This document shows positions 1-12,358 of a stretch of 64,000 bases of DNA, piece after piece; the first letter of the stretch is position 1, and each line of letters begins with the position of its first letter. The position numbers and the translations under genes are program-made. The stretch is from Microdochium bolleyi (lineage: Eukaryota > Ascomycota > Sordariomycetes > Xylariales > Microdochiaceae). The stretch lies in assembly GCA_001566295.1 (NCBI GenBank), contig KQ964245.1, positions 2,485,524-2,549,523 of the forward strand, read 5' to 3'. The notes beneath the pieces were generated by a model, which was given only the letters and a program-made list of their open reading frames with translations, did no database searches and was not told the DNA's origin.

Positions 1-998
1 AGGCAGGATTGTGGAGGAGAGCAGTTCACGGAAGAGTCGACGAGGCAGGCCAGGAAGCGTGGTGGACTCCTCAGGACGGACGGGGTCACTGGGAAGCAAG
101 GCTGGCTCGGCTCCCCGAGCATGTGGGCTCTGTCACTCCAACTCTGGAGACTCGACTGGGCAAATGGCGGAAGGGGCATGCACTCTCCGAGTGGGGACCA
201 TTAGGTCATGCCAGCCTACGCGCTCACCTGTCACAGCCGGGCATTATCGATAGAGGCCAGCGACTTGGTACGGAGTAGTCAGGAACGGATCCTTGGAGGC
301 GGCCAAGCTCCGTGCCTTTGTCTGGCGAGCCTAACGCCGTTCAGCATGCTCCTCCAGGGCTCACTTGGAGTAAACACCCTGGTACCTTGGACAGCAGCTG
401 CCGGTTCTACGGCAAACACATCTTCAACACAGGTGATTGCCGAGCACATACTGTAGCCAATGTCTACCATAATTTAGTTGAAGGCTGAAGTCTCTATTCG
501 TACATGTCTTGGTTGGTGGACCATGGCTCCCTACAGACGTGGCAGCCACTCAACTGCCCAGCCGACCGTGAATCAAGAAACTTGAGATATGGCACACATT
601 CTTGATGATATCGCAATTTCGTGGGCGCTGCCCCTTGCATTGATGATTGTAGAGAATAACGGGAAATGGTCCGGGTCCATTTGTTTTCAATTGTATTGCG
701 ACCTACAGCACGTACCTCAGCTCACGACAAGCTCCGAGGGCGGGGCTGATCGCAAGCCGGTCATGGAGCTCCGTCGCGATTGATAGCCTCAGAGCAGCTG
801 CCCGCCTTCCGCACCTGCATTCATCGCACAGAGCCGACGACATTCCCCCGACTGCCCTTCGAGCACAGCGAGACCTCGCCAGACAACGACGATCCTCATG
901 AGCCAGCTCTAGAGCCAAACCGGCCGAGATCGGAACGAGAGCAAGAGTACGGCGGCCGTGGGCTGCTGTGCTAGTGCCGAGCAGCACCCTGACCGGAG
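1..998. other. Upstream intergenic region, no gene recognised
   Basis: Only short, overlapping, mutually inconsistent reading frames occur here, and none resembles a known protein. The stretch lies directly 5' of the TRAPPC11 gene and probably holds its promoter and 5' leader. The far left could be the end of a neighbouring gene that cannot be judged from this window. Confidence 0.5.
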
Positions 999-3900
999 AT
1001 GGACGACTATCCGACGGCATGCCTCACCCACGACCTCCCCCTTCTAGTCGTCTCCGGCTTGACGTCCGCTGCTGCGAAAGCCGCTCCGTCTGAGGAGGCG
1101 CAAGGAAGCAGTATCCTTATACGATCTGAGGTGGCACCCATCGAGACACGTGAGGCAAAGTCGATACTGCACTACATTCAATCTACAGATGCCTCTCATC
1201 TTCCTTGGAACTCCGGCGATGGAGCGCGGAAATACAGATTCAAGATCAAGACGGTCGGGCGGGTACGTGGAAGCTAGGCGCCGTTTGTTGCTTTGCTTCG
1301 AAAACTCGGCTGAATGACTGACATTCACAACCGACCAGGAGTTCCACCTTCCCCCACGCCGAGCATCGTTGCCAGCTGATGTCGAGCCTCTATCGAACCC
1401 CGCCGTGCTGCACTCGCCCTTCTCGCCGCTTAGCCCAGGCTCGACCCTCTACCCGGACGGACTCGTCGACGCGAAATGGCTCGTGAAGCATCAAGAACTA
1501 GTTCCTAGCGTCTGTCTAGTCTTCTACCAGCTTACACAGGACCCGACACTGGCTACTTTGCATGACAATCAGCTGAAGACAGACGTGAATGCCCTCAAAC
1601 ATGCGCTTGCACAATCAGGGTACAAATCCCGCCTTGCGGTGGTTGTGCTCAGCGATCAGACACCATCTTCCATGAGCCAATTCCAGGAAAGGCTTGAGAA
1701 TATCAAGAAAGGCACCGGTCTCGACCCGAAGGCATCGCTCTTCGTCCTCCCCACGCGGAGAAGCGAAGCCGAGCTCGAGACAGCGCTGGACAGCGTCCTC
1801 GGGGCTGTCTTTGAGCAAGCAGGCGAGTACTACCGTGAGCTCAGCCGACGAGCACGGAAGAAGAAGAGCCGTGGCATCGTACCTCAGCCGACTGTGCCGC
1901 CCACGACCACCTCTCATACTTTATCCCTCCAAGGCTGGAATCTCCGTTATGACTTCAAGACTGCCGTGTTTGCCGAATTCCGGCAAGAGATGGACGTTGC
2001 GGTCCGGTCATACGAGCAAGCTTACGAGGTTCTCCTCAGCCCCGACATTCTCGGGGCCATCCCAAGCTGGAGCTCAAGGTTTAATGATGCACGACAGCTC
2101 TCAGACGTAATCGCCATCCGCATCCTTCGCTGCCACCTATGGCAGGGGCAGAGTACCACTGCTGTCCGCCGCTGGCAGATCCATCATGACAGAATAGCAC
2201 ATCTCATCGATCAATATGGCCGAGGCACGCAAAATTATGGATGGAAAGCGTTCGAGTCGCGGTGGACAGTGATAATGGCACAGTTGATCGAGAAGACCAA
2301 GTTCCCAGAGCTTGACCCCGCGTCAGGCTACATCTCAAAGAGCCCTGAGCAGAGCTTGGCGGCTGATCGTCTGCAACCATGGGAGCAGCTGCACCATGCG
2401 GGTTACTGGTATCGTAGAGCTGGTCGGTACCTTGTCGAACGTCGCAATCTAGCACGCACAATACCCGAGGACGATCGTCGGCCGCCATCACCATCGCAAT
2501 CAACCACGGGCGGCAAGTCATACCGGTATGACTTGTATATGTGCCCTGAGCCATACGAAGAGTACCCTATCACGGGCCTCGGAGTTGACCATGCCAAGCT
2601 CATCTTTGATCTTCTGGCTCTGGCTCGCAACGAGTACCAGAAACGGCGCCAGACGAGACTTGCGGCCGAAGTGGTGCTCGAGAGCTGTTGGGAGCTCGAG
2701 AGTATGAAAGCCTGGAAGCAGATCTCCGAGTTGCTTACACCCCTGTGGAGGGATATGTCCTTCCGTCGAGAGAATTGGCGAGACATCACAGAGACTCTTG
2801 GCTGGACTTTGCGAGCGGCAGCGGTACAGCTGGGCCAGAGCGACCTCGTGGTTGCCATTGATTGGGAGTTGATGAACCAATGTAGGTTGCGCTCCTGCTA
2901 TGCGCACTATGGTGTTGATTTGACTAATAGTCTAGCAGCGTTCACGCGACGACATGGATGGCAGTATGATATCGCTCGGTCTTTGCAAGATCCTTCGTTT
3001 ACAGCCAATAGCAAGCCGTGCATAGTGATCAGCGACGACAGCGTATCCTCGTTCATCACGACTTCATTTGCATTCAAACAGGCCGAGGCGAAGGCAGGTC
3101 AGCCTTGCGCCGCACAGGTTGCGATCAAGTCTGACGCCTTCAGCGCCTCTGCCCCTGTCACTCTATCCTCTTTGAAGATTGAGTTTGATGGTAGTCTGCG
3201 CACCATCGAGCTGGAGCACGAAGCGGGTAGCAACACTGCCGACAAGAGCAACACAAAACTGCGCATCGCTCATGTTTCGTTGACCGAGAAAGAGCTTGAG
3301 GACGAAGATGAATCTGATGACTCATCCACGACTGCATCGCAAACAAAATCCTCAGTCATGCTCCACGGAAAGGGCGACCTCACGATTGCGCCTGGGCAGA
3401 TACTGGTCTTCGAGATGGCCATACCACTGCGCGAACCAGGAGATGCCAGGGCGACCCAGATCCGTGTTGCTGTAGAGAACAGCTCTTTCTCTCTCAACTA
3501 CACGATGGCGCTGCCAGAAGATTCAAACGTGGGAGTGTGGCATACACCATTGGCTACAAAGAAGGTCTTGCGCGTCAATGCTCAGTACGTCCATGTTCTT
3601 CCGCGACCGCCCAAAATGGAGCTTCGCTTCATCAAGTCGATGCAGCAGCACTATACAGATGAGCCCATCAGGCTCGAGCTGCAGCTTCACAACGCAGAGG
3701 ATGCAGATGCCGATGCGAAGCTGGACTTGTCCGTCGTTGGCCAGCTTGTACCAACCTACCGCGTCCAGGTTGGCATGACGGAAGAGCCATCGAGGGCCTC
3801 CGGTGCGGAGTCTGGCCGACTCAGTAATGTGTCCTTTGGACAGATCAAAACTTCCGGACTCTCTACAGCATTCATCACATTTGACCCTATAGACCGGCCA

Positions 3901-4914
3901 ACAACAGTCGAGATCGCCGCGAAAGTTCTCTACTACTTGGTCTCTGACCCGGCTACTCCCATTACCCAGCAAGCAACATTCCTTCTGGATGTTGTCACGC
4001 CGTTCGAGGCGAACTTCGACCTGCTGCCCAGAGTGCACACCGAGTGGCCCAGTCTGTTCGACTATGAAGCTGTGCAGGAGATCACAGACGATGAAGAGTC
4101 CGTTGGTCGGCCTACAGGACTCGCTCAACGATGGTCTCTAGTCACGCGCTATGCATCGTTCGCAAGTGAAGAGCTTCGGATCTCCAACCTGAGCATGAAG
4201 GTCATCGCAGCGCGGGGTGGTGCAGTCTGCTCGGCATCTCGCGAGGAGTCGGGCAGGGCTGGCAACCTGATCATCGGACCAAAGACGATAGAGGAGGCTT
4301 CGTTCGACATCGTCGCGCAGAAAATTAGTCTCGACGATCGAGCGCCCTCAACCGCTGACCTGTCATTCTCCATTGACTGGCACCGCATTGACGGCTCTGG
4401 CAGCGCAGGACCCGTCAACACCACCACGCTGCCACTACCACCCTTCTTCGTCACCGTTTCCGAGCCACGCGTGCTGGCTCGCGTCACGTATACATCCCCG
4501 TCCCCACCGCCGTCCAGTATCGAAACGACAGCCGTCTCTTCACCACCAACGGCACACTCTCACGAGGATCCACCACTCGTCATGCTCGAGATCATCGTCG
4601 AGAACCCGTCCTCGCACTTCCTCACATTCGGCCTGACTATGGAGCTCAGCGACGACTTTGCCTTCTCCGGCGCCAAGACGACCACGCTCAACGTGCTGCC
4701 GCTCGCGCGCCGGTCGACGACGTACCGCCTCCTCCCGCTCGTCCGGGGCGCGTGGGTGCGCCCGTCCCTGGTCGTGCGGGACAAGTACTTCCAGAAGGTG
4801 CTCCGGATCATCCCGACCGAGGGCATGAAGAGCGACAAGGAGGGCTTACTCTTCTGGGTTCCTCCCGCGCCGGAGGAGGAGGAGGAGGATGACGAGGAGG
4901 ATGACGAGGAGTAG
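999..4914 (+). CDS. TRAPPC11: TRAPP complex subunit TRAPPC11 (Foie gras / gryzun family)
   Basis: Two exons, 999..1262 and 1339..4914, joined across a 76-nt intron (donor GTACGTGG, acceptor ACCAG) in phase 0, give 1279 residues. TRAPPC11 proteins belong to the TRAPP tethering complex, which acts in ER-to-Golgi and Golgi traffic and as a Rab exchange factor. The start, MDDYPTACLTHDLPLLVVSGL, resembles the usual N terminus of fungal members. A helical Foie-gras-type segment lies around residues 430-600 (for example PWEQLHHAGYWYRRAGRYL and AAEVVLESCWELESMKAW). The C-terminal third is beta-rich and matches the gryzun region in position. The protein ends in an acidic Glu/Asp tail. Length fits the family (about 1100-1300). 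The single upstream exon is inferred from splice sites and frame; a cDNA would settle it. Confidence 0.9.
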
Positions 4915-5850
4915 AAGCTGAATATGTGCGTGCGGAAGGCCTATTGCGGTTGGTCATAGTAGTAGTGGTAACTTGTGCGCGGCGAGGCTAGGTAGTGACC
5001 TCTGATGAGAGCCACGTCCCCTGATATATGAATGGATGGTATAGACGACGATACAATGAAAGCAGGTTCTTGTTTGGCGATATATATATTTATATATCAG
5101 AAAGGGTAATCTGAGTCAATTGTTATTGTGTGCGCAGTCAACATGCATGGCAAGACAAGGTACAGATGTGATCGACATGGATGACAGTAAGCCTGTGCCT
5201 ACCATGCACCTGTTCTGAAGCTAGTTACGGTATGCTCGGGTAGCTGTCACGTCCGGGCCTAGGATAAAGTTCTATACAAGCAGCAGCGGGGGACGAGAAG
5301 CACGAAGGCTATCGGCATGGTACACCGCCGCGAGGCGTTTTGCTTTGATCTTCAGTTGATATTGATAAAAGATAGGCTGATGGCTATGAACGCTCCAGTG
5401 TTGAACTTGGTATCTTACTAACGCTTCATTTCGACAGATGGAAAAGAACTCGTACACCTATTTTTCTGCTTCTTCTATTTTCTCCTTCTTTCATTTTTCC
5501 GGTTATATGCGAGATTGACACCAGCCCGCCCAATGACCGGGCCGATGCTGTTGTCGCCTCGTGGCGAGCCGTTGGTGCCAGCCATTACTTGGCTCGTCAA
5601 CTCCACAGTTGGAGACTTTGCGTCATAAGGTGGGGTTGTCTCTGGTGGAATAGTCTCCGGTAGCCGTCGAGTCTGGGTTGCGCCGTTATACCGCGCTGTG
5701 CCTCGACAAAGGCAGCTTGACGGCGTTGTGGCAGAAGGCCGCAACCCGGCACCCAGCACTGATGTAACCTGCGGACAGCTCCCACAAGAGGTGAAGTCGC
5801 AGGGCCACCCACTTGGGACGTGGGAAAGCAGTGCTTGGTTGGTGAGTCGC
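4915..5850. other. Convergent 3' intergenic region
   Basis: This lies between the 3' ends of TRAPPC11 (+) and OPI3 (-). It includes an AT-rich patch at about 5081-5098 that could serve 3'-end formation. No coding sequence is recognised. Confidence 0.5.
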
Positions 5851-6694
5851 TTATTGCGACTTCTTGCCCTCGATCTTGCCGGCAGCGCGCTCCCTGTCGC
5901 GCTTGGCGTAAATGCCAGCAGTGAAGGGATTCTCGTAGCTCAGGGCAATCTGGTAGACAATGAAGACCCAGGCGGTCAGGAGGATGCCGGCAGGCTTGCC
6001 AAAGTATAGCGCGGTGCCGAGGAAGGAGCAGGTGGAGCCGTTGTACATGGGGGCGTCGGTGATGTTGAAGGGAAAGCCGGTGACGATGCTGTCCATGAGG
6101 ATGCCAAAGTAATCACCGAGGAAGGTGCCGGTGATGCCGAGCTGCCATGTGGACGAGAGGACGAGGATGTTGCCGCTCGCGACAAGGCCGTAGGCGAGCC
6201 ACTTCACCTCGGGCGTGTCGAGGAGCGGGTAGGAGGGCTGGCTCCGCAAGGCGCGCTCGTAGAGGAAGTCCCGGAGGAGGCCGAGGGAGAAAATGGTGGC
6301 GGCGAGGGCATAGCAGGCGGTCTGGGAGCGGCCGCCGAAGAGCTTGGTGAGGAGCTTGTTGTTGTACTCTGCAGGTGAAGAACGGGAGTGGTTAGACAGG
6401 TCTGCGCCGTAGTTGGATGTCGCATCTTGACGGTTGGTTCTTACCTTGACGGGCCACAATGCTGGCGGGGTGTTAGCACGACGACATGACTACTAGCTCG
6501 GGAACGGGAGGGAGGACTGTGGACATACTTCCAAAAGAGCGGGTTGAAGGCGATAGCAGCGGCAGAGACTAGGGAGCGGCACTTGTTAGCTTCAGTTTGA
6601 CGGGCGAGCTGAGGCATGGGGTTACGGCCTTACTGTAGAGAGCCGGCTGGCTGAGGTCAATCAGCCTCAACGAGGAGAAGTCAAACGAGGCCAT
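5851..6694 (-). CDS. OPI3: Phosphatidyl-N-methylethanolamine N-methyltransferase (phospholipid methyltransferase)
   Basis: Four exons on the minus strand: 6694..6634, 6568..6529, 6461..6445 and 6368..5851, giving 211 residues. The enzyme performs the last two SAM-dependent methylations that convert monomethyl-PE to phosphatidylcholine in the ER membrane. The joined protein begins MASFDFSSLRLIDLSQPALY, followed by ISAAAIAFNPLFWNIVARQ and EYNNKLLTKLFGG, which is the family's N-terminal pattern. Further features are FSLGLLRDFLYERAL, GNILVLSSTWQLGITGTFLGDYFGILMD (split here for length: GNILVLSSTWQ and LGDYFGILMD), the GFPFNITDAPMYNGSTCSFLGTAL region and the C-terminal NPFTAGIYAKRD. Several hydrophobic segments fit the four-pass topology. 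Exon 3 is a 17-nt microexon. Length is typical (about 200). It is divergent from the glycerol kinase gene, 2.7 kb away. Confidence 0.92.
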
Positions 6695-9359
6695 GTTGCG
6701 GAGCTGCCCAAGGGAGCTGCTGGGGGGTCCTTGGTTGCAGCTGGAGCGAGTGGATGGTGGGCGGTCGGGTGAAGCGTGCGAGACGAGGCAAGGCAAGACT
6801 GGGCGTGAGCTGTGGTAAAGTTGACGCAAGAGGCGAGATTGTGGTTGAGCTCAAAATGGGTGCCAGGGTCGTGGGCTAGCGACGGGGTTGACGTCGTGGG
6901 GGTTTCTGACGCAGCTGCCGGAGCCAGCCGAGCTCGCCGAGCCCAGGCTGGGAAGGAGCTGCCAACCACCAGGCTGCCAATGCCGGAGCTGGCGACCTGC
7001 CATTCGGGCGCGCACGGCTCTCGTCCCGCAGCTCATTGTCTGGTGCCGATCGAGATGTCGACACGCCCAAACATCGGGGCTTGCTTACTTCACCATGACA
7101 TATGGCAGCGCAGCACAACCGCAGCACTTCATATGAGTGGACTGGCACCCACGATTGTCGTCATCTCGATGCGATGCGATGCGATGCGCCCCGGCCTCCC
7201 GCGCCGTGGAGACCCGACGTCAACACGTCAATCTCCGGGGCCGTGCTCAAGCTCGAGCTCCGTCAGCCGGATCGGCCATCACGGCGGGCCGCCCACGAGT
7301 CCTATGATGCTCCGGATGATGTTGCGCGGTTTCAGCCCAGCAGGCAGGACCCTTCTCCACCCTGCCAGTGGGCATCAGCATCACACCTGACTAAGGCTTG
7401 CCGGTCTCCGATGTCATGATGTCGGGATCAGCCTCATCAGCTCGCCAGCGGCGGCGCACGACCCTGACGAGCCCGCAATTGCCATGCTGGGCCCCGATCA
7501 AATGCGGTCCTGCGCTCACCGAGAAGCAACACTAGAGGGCAACCTGCGCTGGAGACCTCAAAGACAAGTGCTCCGTTGGCGATCGTCGGGGGGTTTATCC
7601 ACTGTTTTGGCACCACTCTCCGGACCATAACGGCCGTAATGATATGGCTGCAATATCAGAACTGTGGGAAGGCCGCCTCGAGCCGCTGGCTTATGATGAC
7701 ACTGCTTACACCAGCAGCTGGTTGCATCCCTCACAAGTTCCACAATTACAGCCGGCCTGGCGTGCTGACCAGAGAAAGGATTGTGTCTGCTGTGGCTGGT
7801 TGGCTCGACCCCTTGAAGGAGCGTGCACGAACTACACACCGCTTTGTGGTGAGGCCCGCGGAGAAATCCCACGGCTGCGGTAACGGCCACGGCCACGGCA
7901 GCGACCACGGCAACGGCCACGGTTGCAAGCAGACAAGGAAAGCCGATGGGCGTGGCAGAGGCCCGCGGGCTTGCGCGTTCTGGGTGCTAGGGGGGTGGGT
8001 GGACTTTGGCAACGAGACGGGGTAATTTTCGGCCAGACAGGATTCCACCATCCACAGCGCGCGCCCAGGTCCCCATCTTTGCCTCGCTGCAGCGCACTCG
8101 GCACCCACCTGCTGTGATCTAGATCTCGACCCTGCACTCGCTGCGCCCCGCCCGCTCGGGCACCAATGAGCCGACTACATACTGCCACAGCATCCATGAT
8201 GGCCTTTGCGTGGCGGTTTTCCCTCTGACAGTTGGGGGCACGGCCTACTACCCCTCATGACAGCATCTCCATCCAGGGGCCGGGCGGGAGGGGGAGCTTG
8301 AGCCTGGACAGATGGGGGAACGCCCAGGGGAAGCTGCGGCAACCAACAACAGCTTGTCTGGACGGCGACAGCGATCCCGGCGAAGGCGCTCCTGCTCTCC
8401 TGGGCCCATTGCCGATCAATGCAGGCGAACAGCAGTCTAGACGGAAAGAAGTGGACTGGCGAGGTCTGGAAGACGGGGAATCTTGCCGTGCGAGAGCGGA
8501 GAAGGACAGGGAGTGCAGCCTGCCCGGTGCGCTCCCCCACACTGGGACCTGCGCACTTGACCTGCAGAGCCTTTCGACGACCGCGCGCACTGCACTGCCC
8601 TGCCCTGCCCTGCCATCACCGATGAGACGAATAGACGACACGCCAGCCGTCCACCAAAAATATCAGACTGCTCCGTCTACCGCAGGCCAAGACCAGCACG
8701 CCCGTGGGGCCCCCCCTTATTCCCGACCATCACAAGCATTTGCCGGGCCCCTCTGACCATCTGCGCCGACACTTGCTCGAAGTCTGTCGCATCGCCCGCG
8801 CCGCCGTGCCCGCGCCCGCGCCCGTGCCTGCCTTCCTCCCCGGTTCCATCTCCGGACTTGGACACCGCACGCGCCTGCACAACCTCCCGCGCTGCCGTTG
8901 CCGCTCCTGGTCTCTTGGCCCAGCATGGCCCCTTCCCCGCCTTCCTCTGCCCTCCTCCTCTCGCTTACACAGCGCTCCTCCTCCCCTTTCCTCGGCCGCC
9001 CAAAACCCCGTCGCCTCGCTCTGATAGCTTTCCTCTCCTCCTGCTCTTCTTCCATAATACCATCCTCTCACCTCACAAGGCAGCCCTCAGCCCTCCCACA
9101 CCATAGCCACCAACGCCGCCACCACTACCACTACCACTACCAAAACCACCAGCACCCCAGCTCAACCCGCTTCACCTCCACACCTCAGCCTCGGCTATCC
9201 GGCTCTTACCATCACAACCACCAGCCTCGCCGGCTCTTATAGGATCAGGCCGGCTTGCCTCGCGCACCCTCCCGCAACAACAACCTCAACTACACGTGGA
9301 AACACCACACTCGCACCTGGCAACTGCCCGCTGTAGTAGACAAGCCCCGCGCAACCCTC
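6695..9359. other. 2.7-kb divergent intergenic region between OPI3 and glycerol kinase
   Basis: It probably carries both promoters. The last 500 bases before glycerol kinase are strongly pyrimidine-rich (CT and CCA runs, about 8900-9240), typical of fungal promoters and leaders. Two short low-complexity patches occur: GATGC repeats near 7170-7187 and CGGCCA-like repeats at 7871-7922. The open frames here are short, GC-driven and unlike known proteins. Confidence 0.5.
7871..7922. repeat. Imperfect CGGCCA-type hexamer repeat
   Basis: About eight degenerate hexamers (ACGGCC, ACGGCA, CGACCA and similar) follow one another in the gene-free region upstream of glycerol kinase. Confidence 0.6.
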
Positions 9360-11164
9360 ATGGGAGAGATTCGTGAACGCAAGCGTGCTCGCACAATGGA
9401 GAGCACACCCGCGCAGGACCAGGACTGGTTCGTTGGCAGCATCGACCAGGGCACCACCTCGTCCCGCTTCCTCATCTTCAACAAGCACGTAGACCCCGTC
9501 GCCAGCCACCAAATAGAGTTCAAGAACCACTATCCGGTCTCAGGGTAAGCCATCCTCTCTACTTGCGCCCGCCCGTAACCCTCCTCAACACAAATGCTGA
9601 CCTTGTCTTGCAAAGATGGCACGAGCACGACCCTGAAGAGCTCCTCGCCTCCGTCCAGACCTGCATTGAAGAGGCGACAAAGCGATTCACCGAGCTCGGC
9701 TACCCCATGTCTCTGATCAAGTCTGTCGGCATCACCAACCAGAGAGAAACAACCGTCTGTTGGGACAAGAACACTGGCGAGGCGCTCTGCCGAGCCGTGG
9801 TCTGGCCCGATACCCGCACCAAGGGACTCGTCCGCGAACTCAAGGAGCGACCCGGTGCCGACAGGCTCCAGGATATCTGCGGTCTGCCCCTCAGCACGTA
9901 CCCTTCAAGCGTCAAGCTTCTCTGGCTCCTCCGCCACAACGAAGCTGTGAAGGCCGCCTACGATGAGGGCCGCCTGGCGTTTGGCACCGTGGACACATGG
10001 CTCATCTACCGCCTCAACGGCCGGGAGAAGAACGTCTTCGTCACCGACAGCACAAATGCTAGCCGAACCATGTTCATGAACATCCACACCCGCCAATACG
10101 ATGACGAGCTCTTGTCCTTCTTCGGTCTCGACCGCGAGAAGGTTGCGCTCCCCAAGATCGTTCCCTCTTCTGATCCGGAGCTCTTCGGCTCGATCGCCGA
10201 AGGCGCCTTGGCCGGTGTGCGAATTACTGGCTGTCTGGGCGACCAGTCCAGTGCACTCGTTGGCCAGTGCGGGTTCTACCCGGGTCGGGCGAAGAACACG
10301 TACGGCACTGGCTGCTTCCTCCTCTGCCACGTCGGAGAGAAGCCAGTCATTTCAAAATCCGGGCTGCTCGCTACCGTTGCCTACGACTTTCCTAACCTCG
10401 GCGAGAAGCCAGGCTATGCCCTGGAAGGCAGCGTCGCTGTTGGCGGGTCCGGAGTCAAATTCCTCATGGACAACCTCGGATTCCTGCGGGACAGCAAGAA
10501 GGTTTCCGAGCTGGCCGAGTCAGTTCCGGACAACGGCGGCGTCGTCTTTGTAACGGCTTTCAGCGGCCTTTTCGCGCCTTACTGGATTGATGATGCCCGT
10601 GGCACTCTTTGTAAGTTCGATCGAGCACTACCATGCCATATTCCGCCCGCTAACAGTCATCCTACAGTCGGCATCACACATCACACTCAGAGGGGTCACA
10701 TTGCCCGTGCAACACTCGAAGCTACTTGCTTCCAGACCCGAGCCATCCTCGAGGCCATGGTCAAGGATTCGGGCCACAAGCTCGAGTCGCTTGCCGTTGA
10801 CGGCGGCATGTCCAACTCGGACATCACCATGCAGACTCAGGCCGACATCAGTGGCGCTATTGTTGAGCGACCTGCCATGCACGAGACCACAGCCCTGGGC
10901 GCGGCAGTGGCTGCTGCCCTGGCCGTCCCAGGCTGCTGGACATCATTTGAGGAGATCTCTAGCATCATTGAGAACAAGGAGGGCCGTCGCATTTTCAAGC
11001 CACAGATGGATAAGCGTACTGTCCGCAAGATGTACAAGGCGTGGGAGCGCGGCGTGGAAATGAGCCGTGGCTGGGTCCAGGACGACGATGATGAGTGCGA
11101 CAAGGAGGAGTTCGACGACGACGCCGAGGCTGATAGTGGGGTCGAGGGTGTCTCATCGTCGTGA
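9360..11164 (+). CDS. GUT1: Glycerol kinase (FGGY family)
   Basis: Three exons, 9360..9544, 9616..10610 and 10668..11164, give 558 residues. The enzyme phosphorylates glycerol with ATP to glycerol-3-phosphate, the entry step of glycerol catabolism. FGGY features in order are the N-terminal loop GSIDQGTTSSRFLIFN, ITNQRETTVCWD, the TDSTNASRTMFMNI segment, GDQSSALVGQCGF, NTYGTGCFLL, the EGSVAVGGSGVKFL motif, FSGLFAPYWIDDARGTLFGI and LAVDGGMSNSDITMQTQADI. The first intron is 71 nt. The second is 57 nt, a multiple of three without a stop. Removing it restores the conserved RGTLFGIT, so it is treated as an intron. The tail is acidic (QDDDDECDKEEFDDD). The start at 9360 is the first ATG in frame; an ATG at 9396 is a possible alternative. 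Confidence 0.95.
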
Positions 11165-12358
11165 GCGACCTCACGGTCCTGTTCAGTTTGTCGTGGTGGT
11201 GGTGGAATTGGTTCACAAGCGTGTTCCTCGAATAAGCATAGCAGGCGGCGTTTCTGCATATAATCTTTTGGCTTTCTTCAACACTTGGGCACGGCGCCAG
11301 GGGCGGATAATGACGATACGCATACAAGTAGACCATAATACAATATTCACAACAAGAAGCCCGACCGGTGTTGTCTCAACGAGGCTTCGCGTGATACGAT
11401 TTCGTGACCAACGGAACAGTGTTTGGCAAACACGGACTGTGTGACCTCCCAGGCAGCCACTAGCCAGCAGTGGAAGCCCCCTTTCTGAGGCTTCACGACA
11501 CTACACAGGGTCCTCCTCTCCTTCCCACAAGAATGGAGTTGTGACTCACTATCCCGCGTCAACGGTTGTGCGCGTCAAATCCCCGCTTGTCTGTGAACCT
11601 CGATGGGGCGGCAATTGGTGCTTCCTACTACTACCTACCCTTCGTGTAGAGGCCAGTGTCCTCCGTGAGAAGCGCTTCACGCCACTGGCATGTTTCACTA
11701 CTTCACATGCGGTATCAGTGGTCAGTGTGCACTCGACCTCCCTTTAGCCTGTCTTGAGGCGGAACAATCAAGCTGTCACATACACGAGCCAGGCACAAGA
11801 TCAAGCACCACGCACGATGTAACGTCTTAAGTCAACTCCATTTTTGTAATACAGCAACTACTTAAAGTAGTGAGAATGCGCAGCAGACCCGTCTGGATGC
11901 TCCCAACATGCACCGCCCACAACTCTAGCTGCATGCCACAGTGTAGGTGCCCCAATGTCTCATTTCCGCTCATAATCTTTGTGTGCTCGTCCTCCGCATC
12001 ATCGATGAGACCATGTGTCGCCTGTGCGACCGCTGCGTGTCTGTATATCTCTATGCGAGCAAGTCTCCTGCCCTTTAGTGAGCGTGGCTCATGCAAAAGC
12101 ACAAACGCGCTGTCAAAGAGAACGTTCCTTCCACGAACGCCATATCCGCTGAGCAACCCAGAATTTTTTGTTGATTAAATTAAAACAAGAGTATTGTTTG
12201 GTGAAGTGGAGTTTAGTCTGGAAGGGCAGATTGGCGAATTATGATTTCATAGGCTCAAATGTGGGTGGTGTGAGTGACGAAGTCGGCCGAATTCTGTGCC
12301 AGGTGGCTAAAGTCGAAAAATAGCCTCTATATAGTAGCAGTGCCAGCTCTTGGACTCT
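11165..12358. other. Convergent 3' intergenic region
   Basis: About 1.2 kb between the ends of glycerol kinase (+) and the GDP-mannose pyrophosphorylase gene (-). No recognisable gene; short frames only. Confidence 0.5.
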
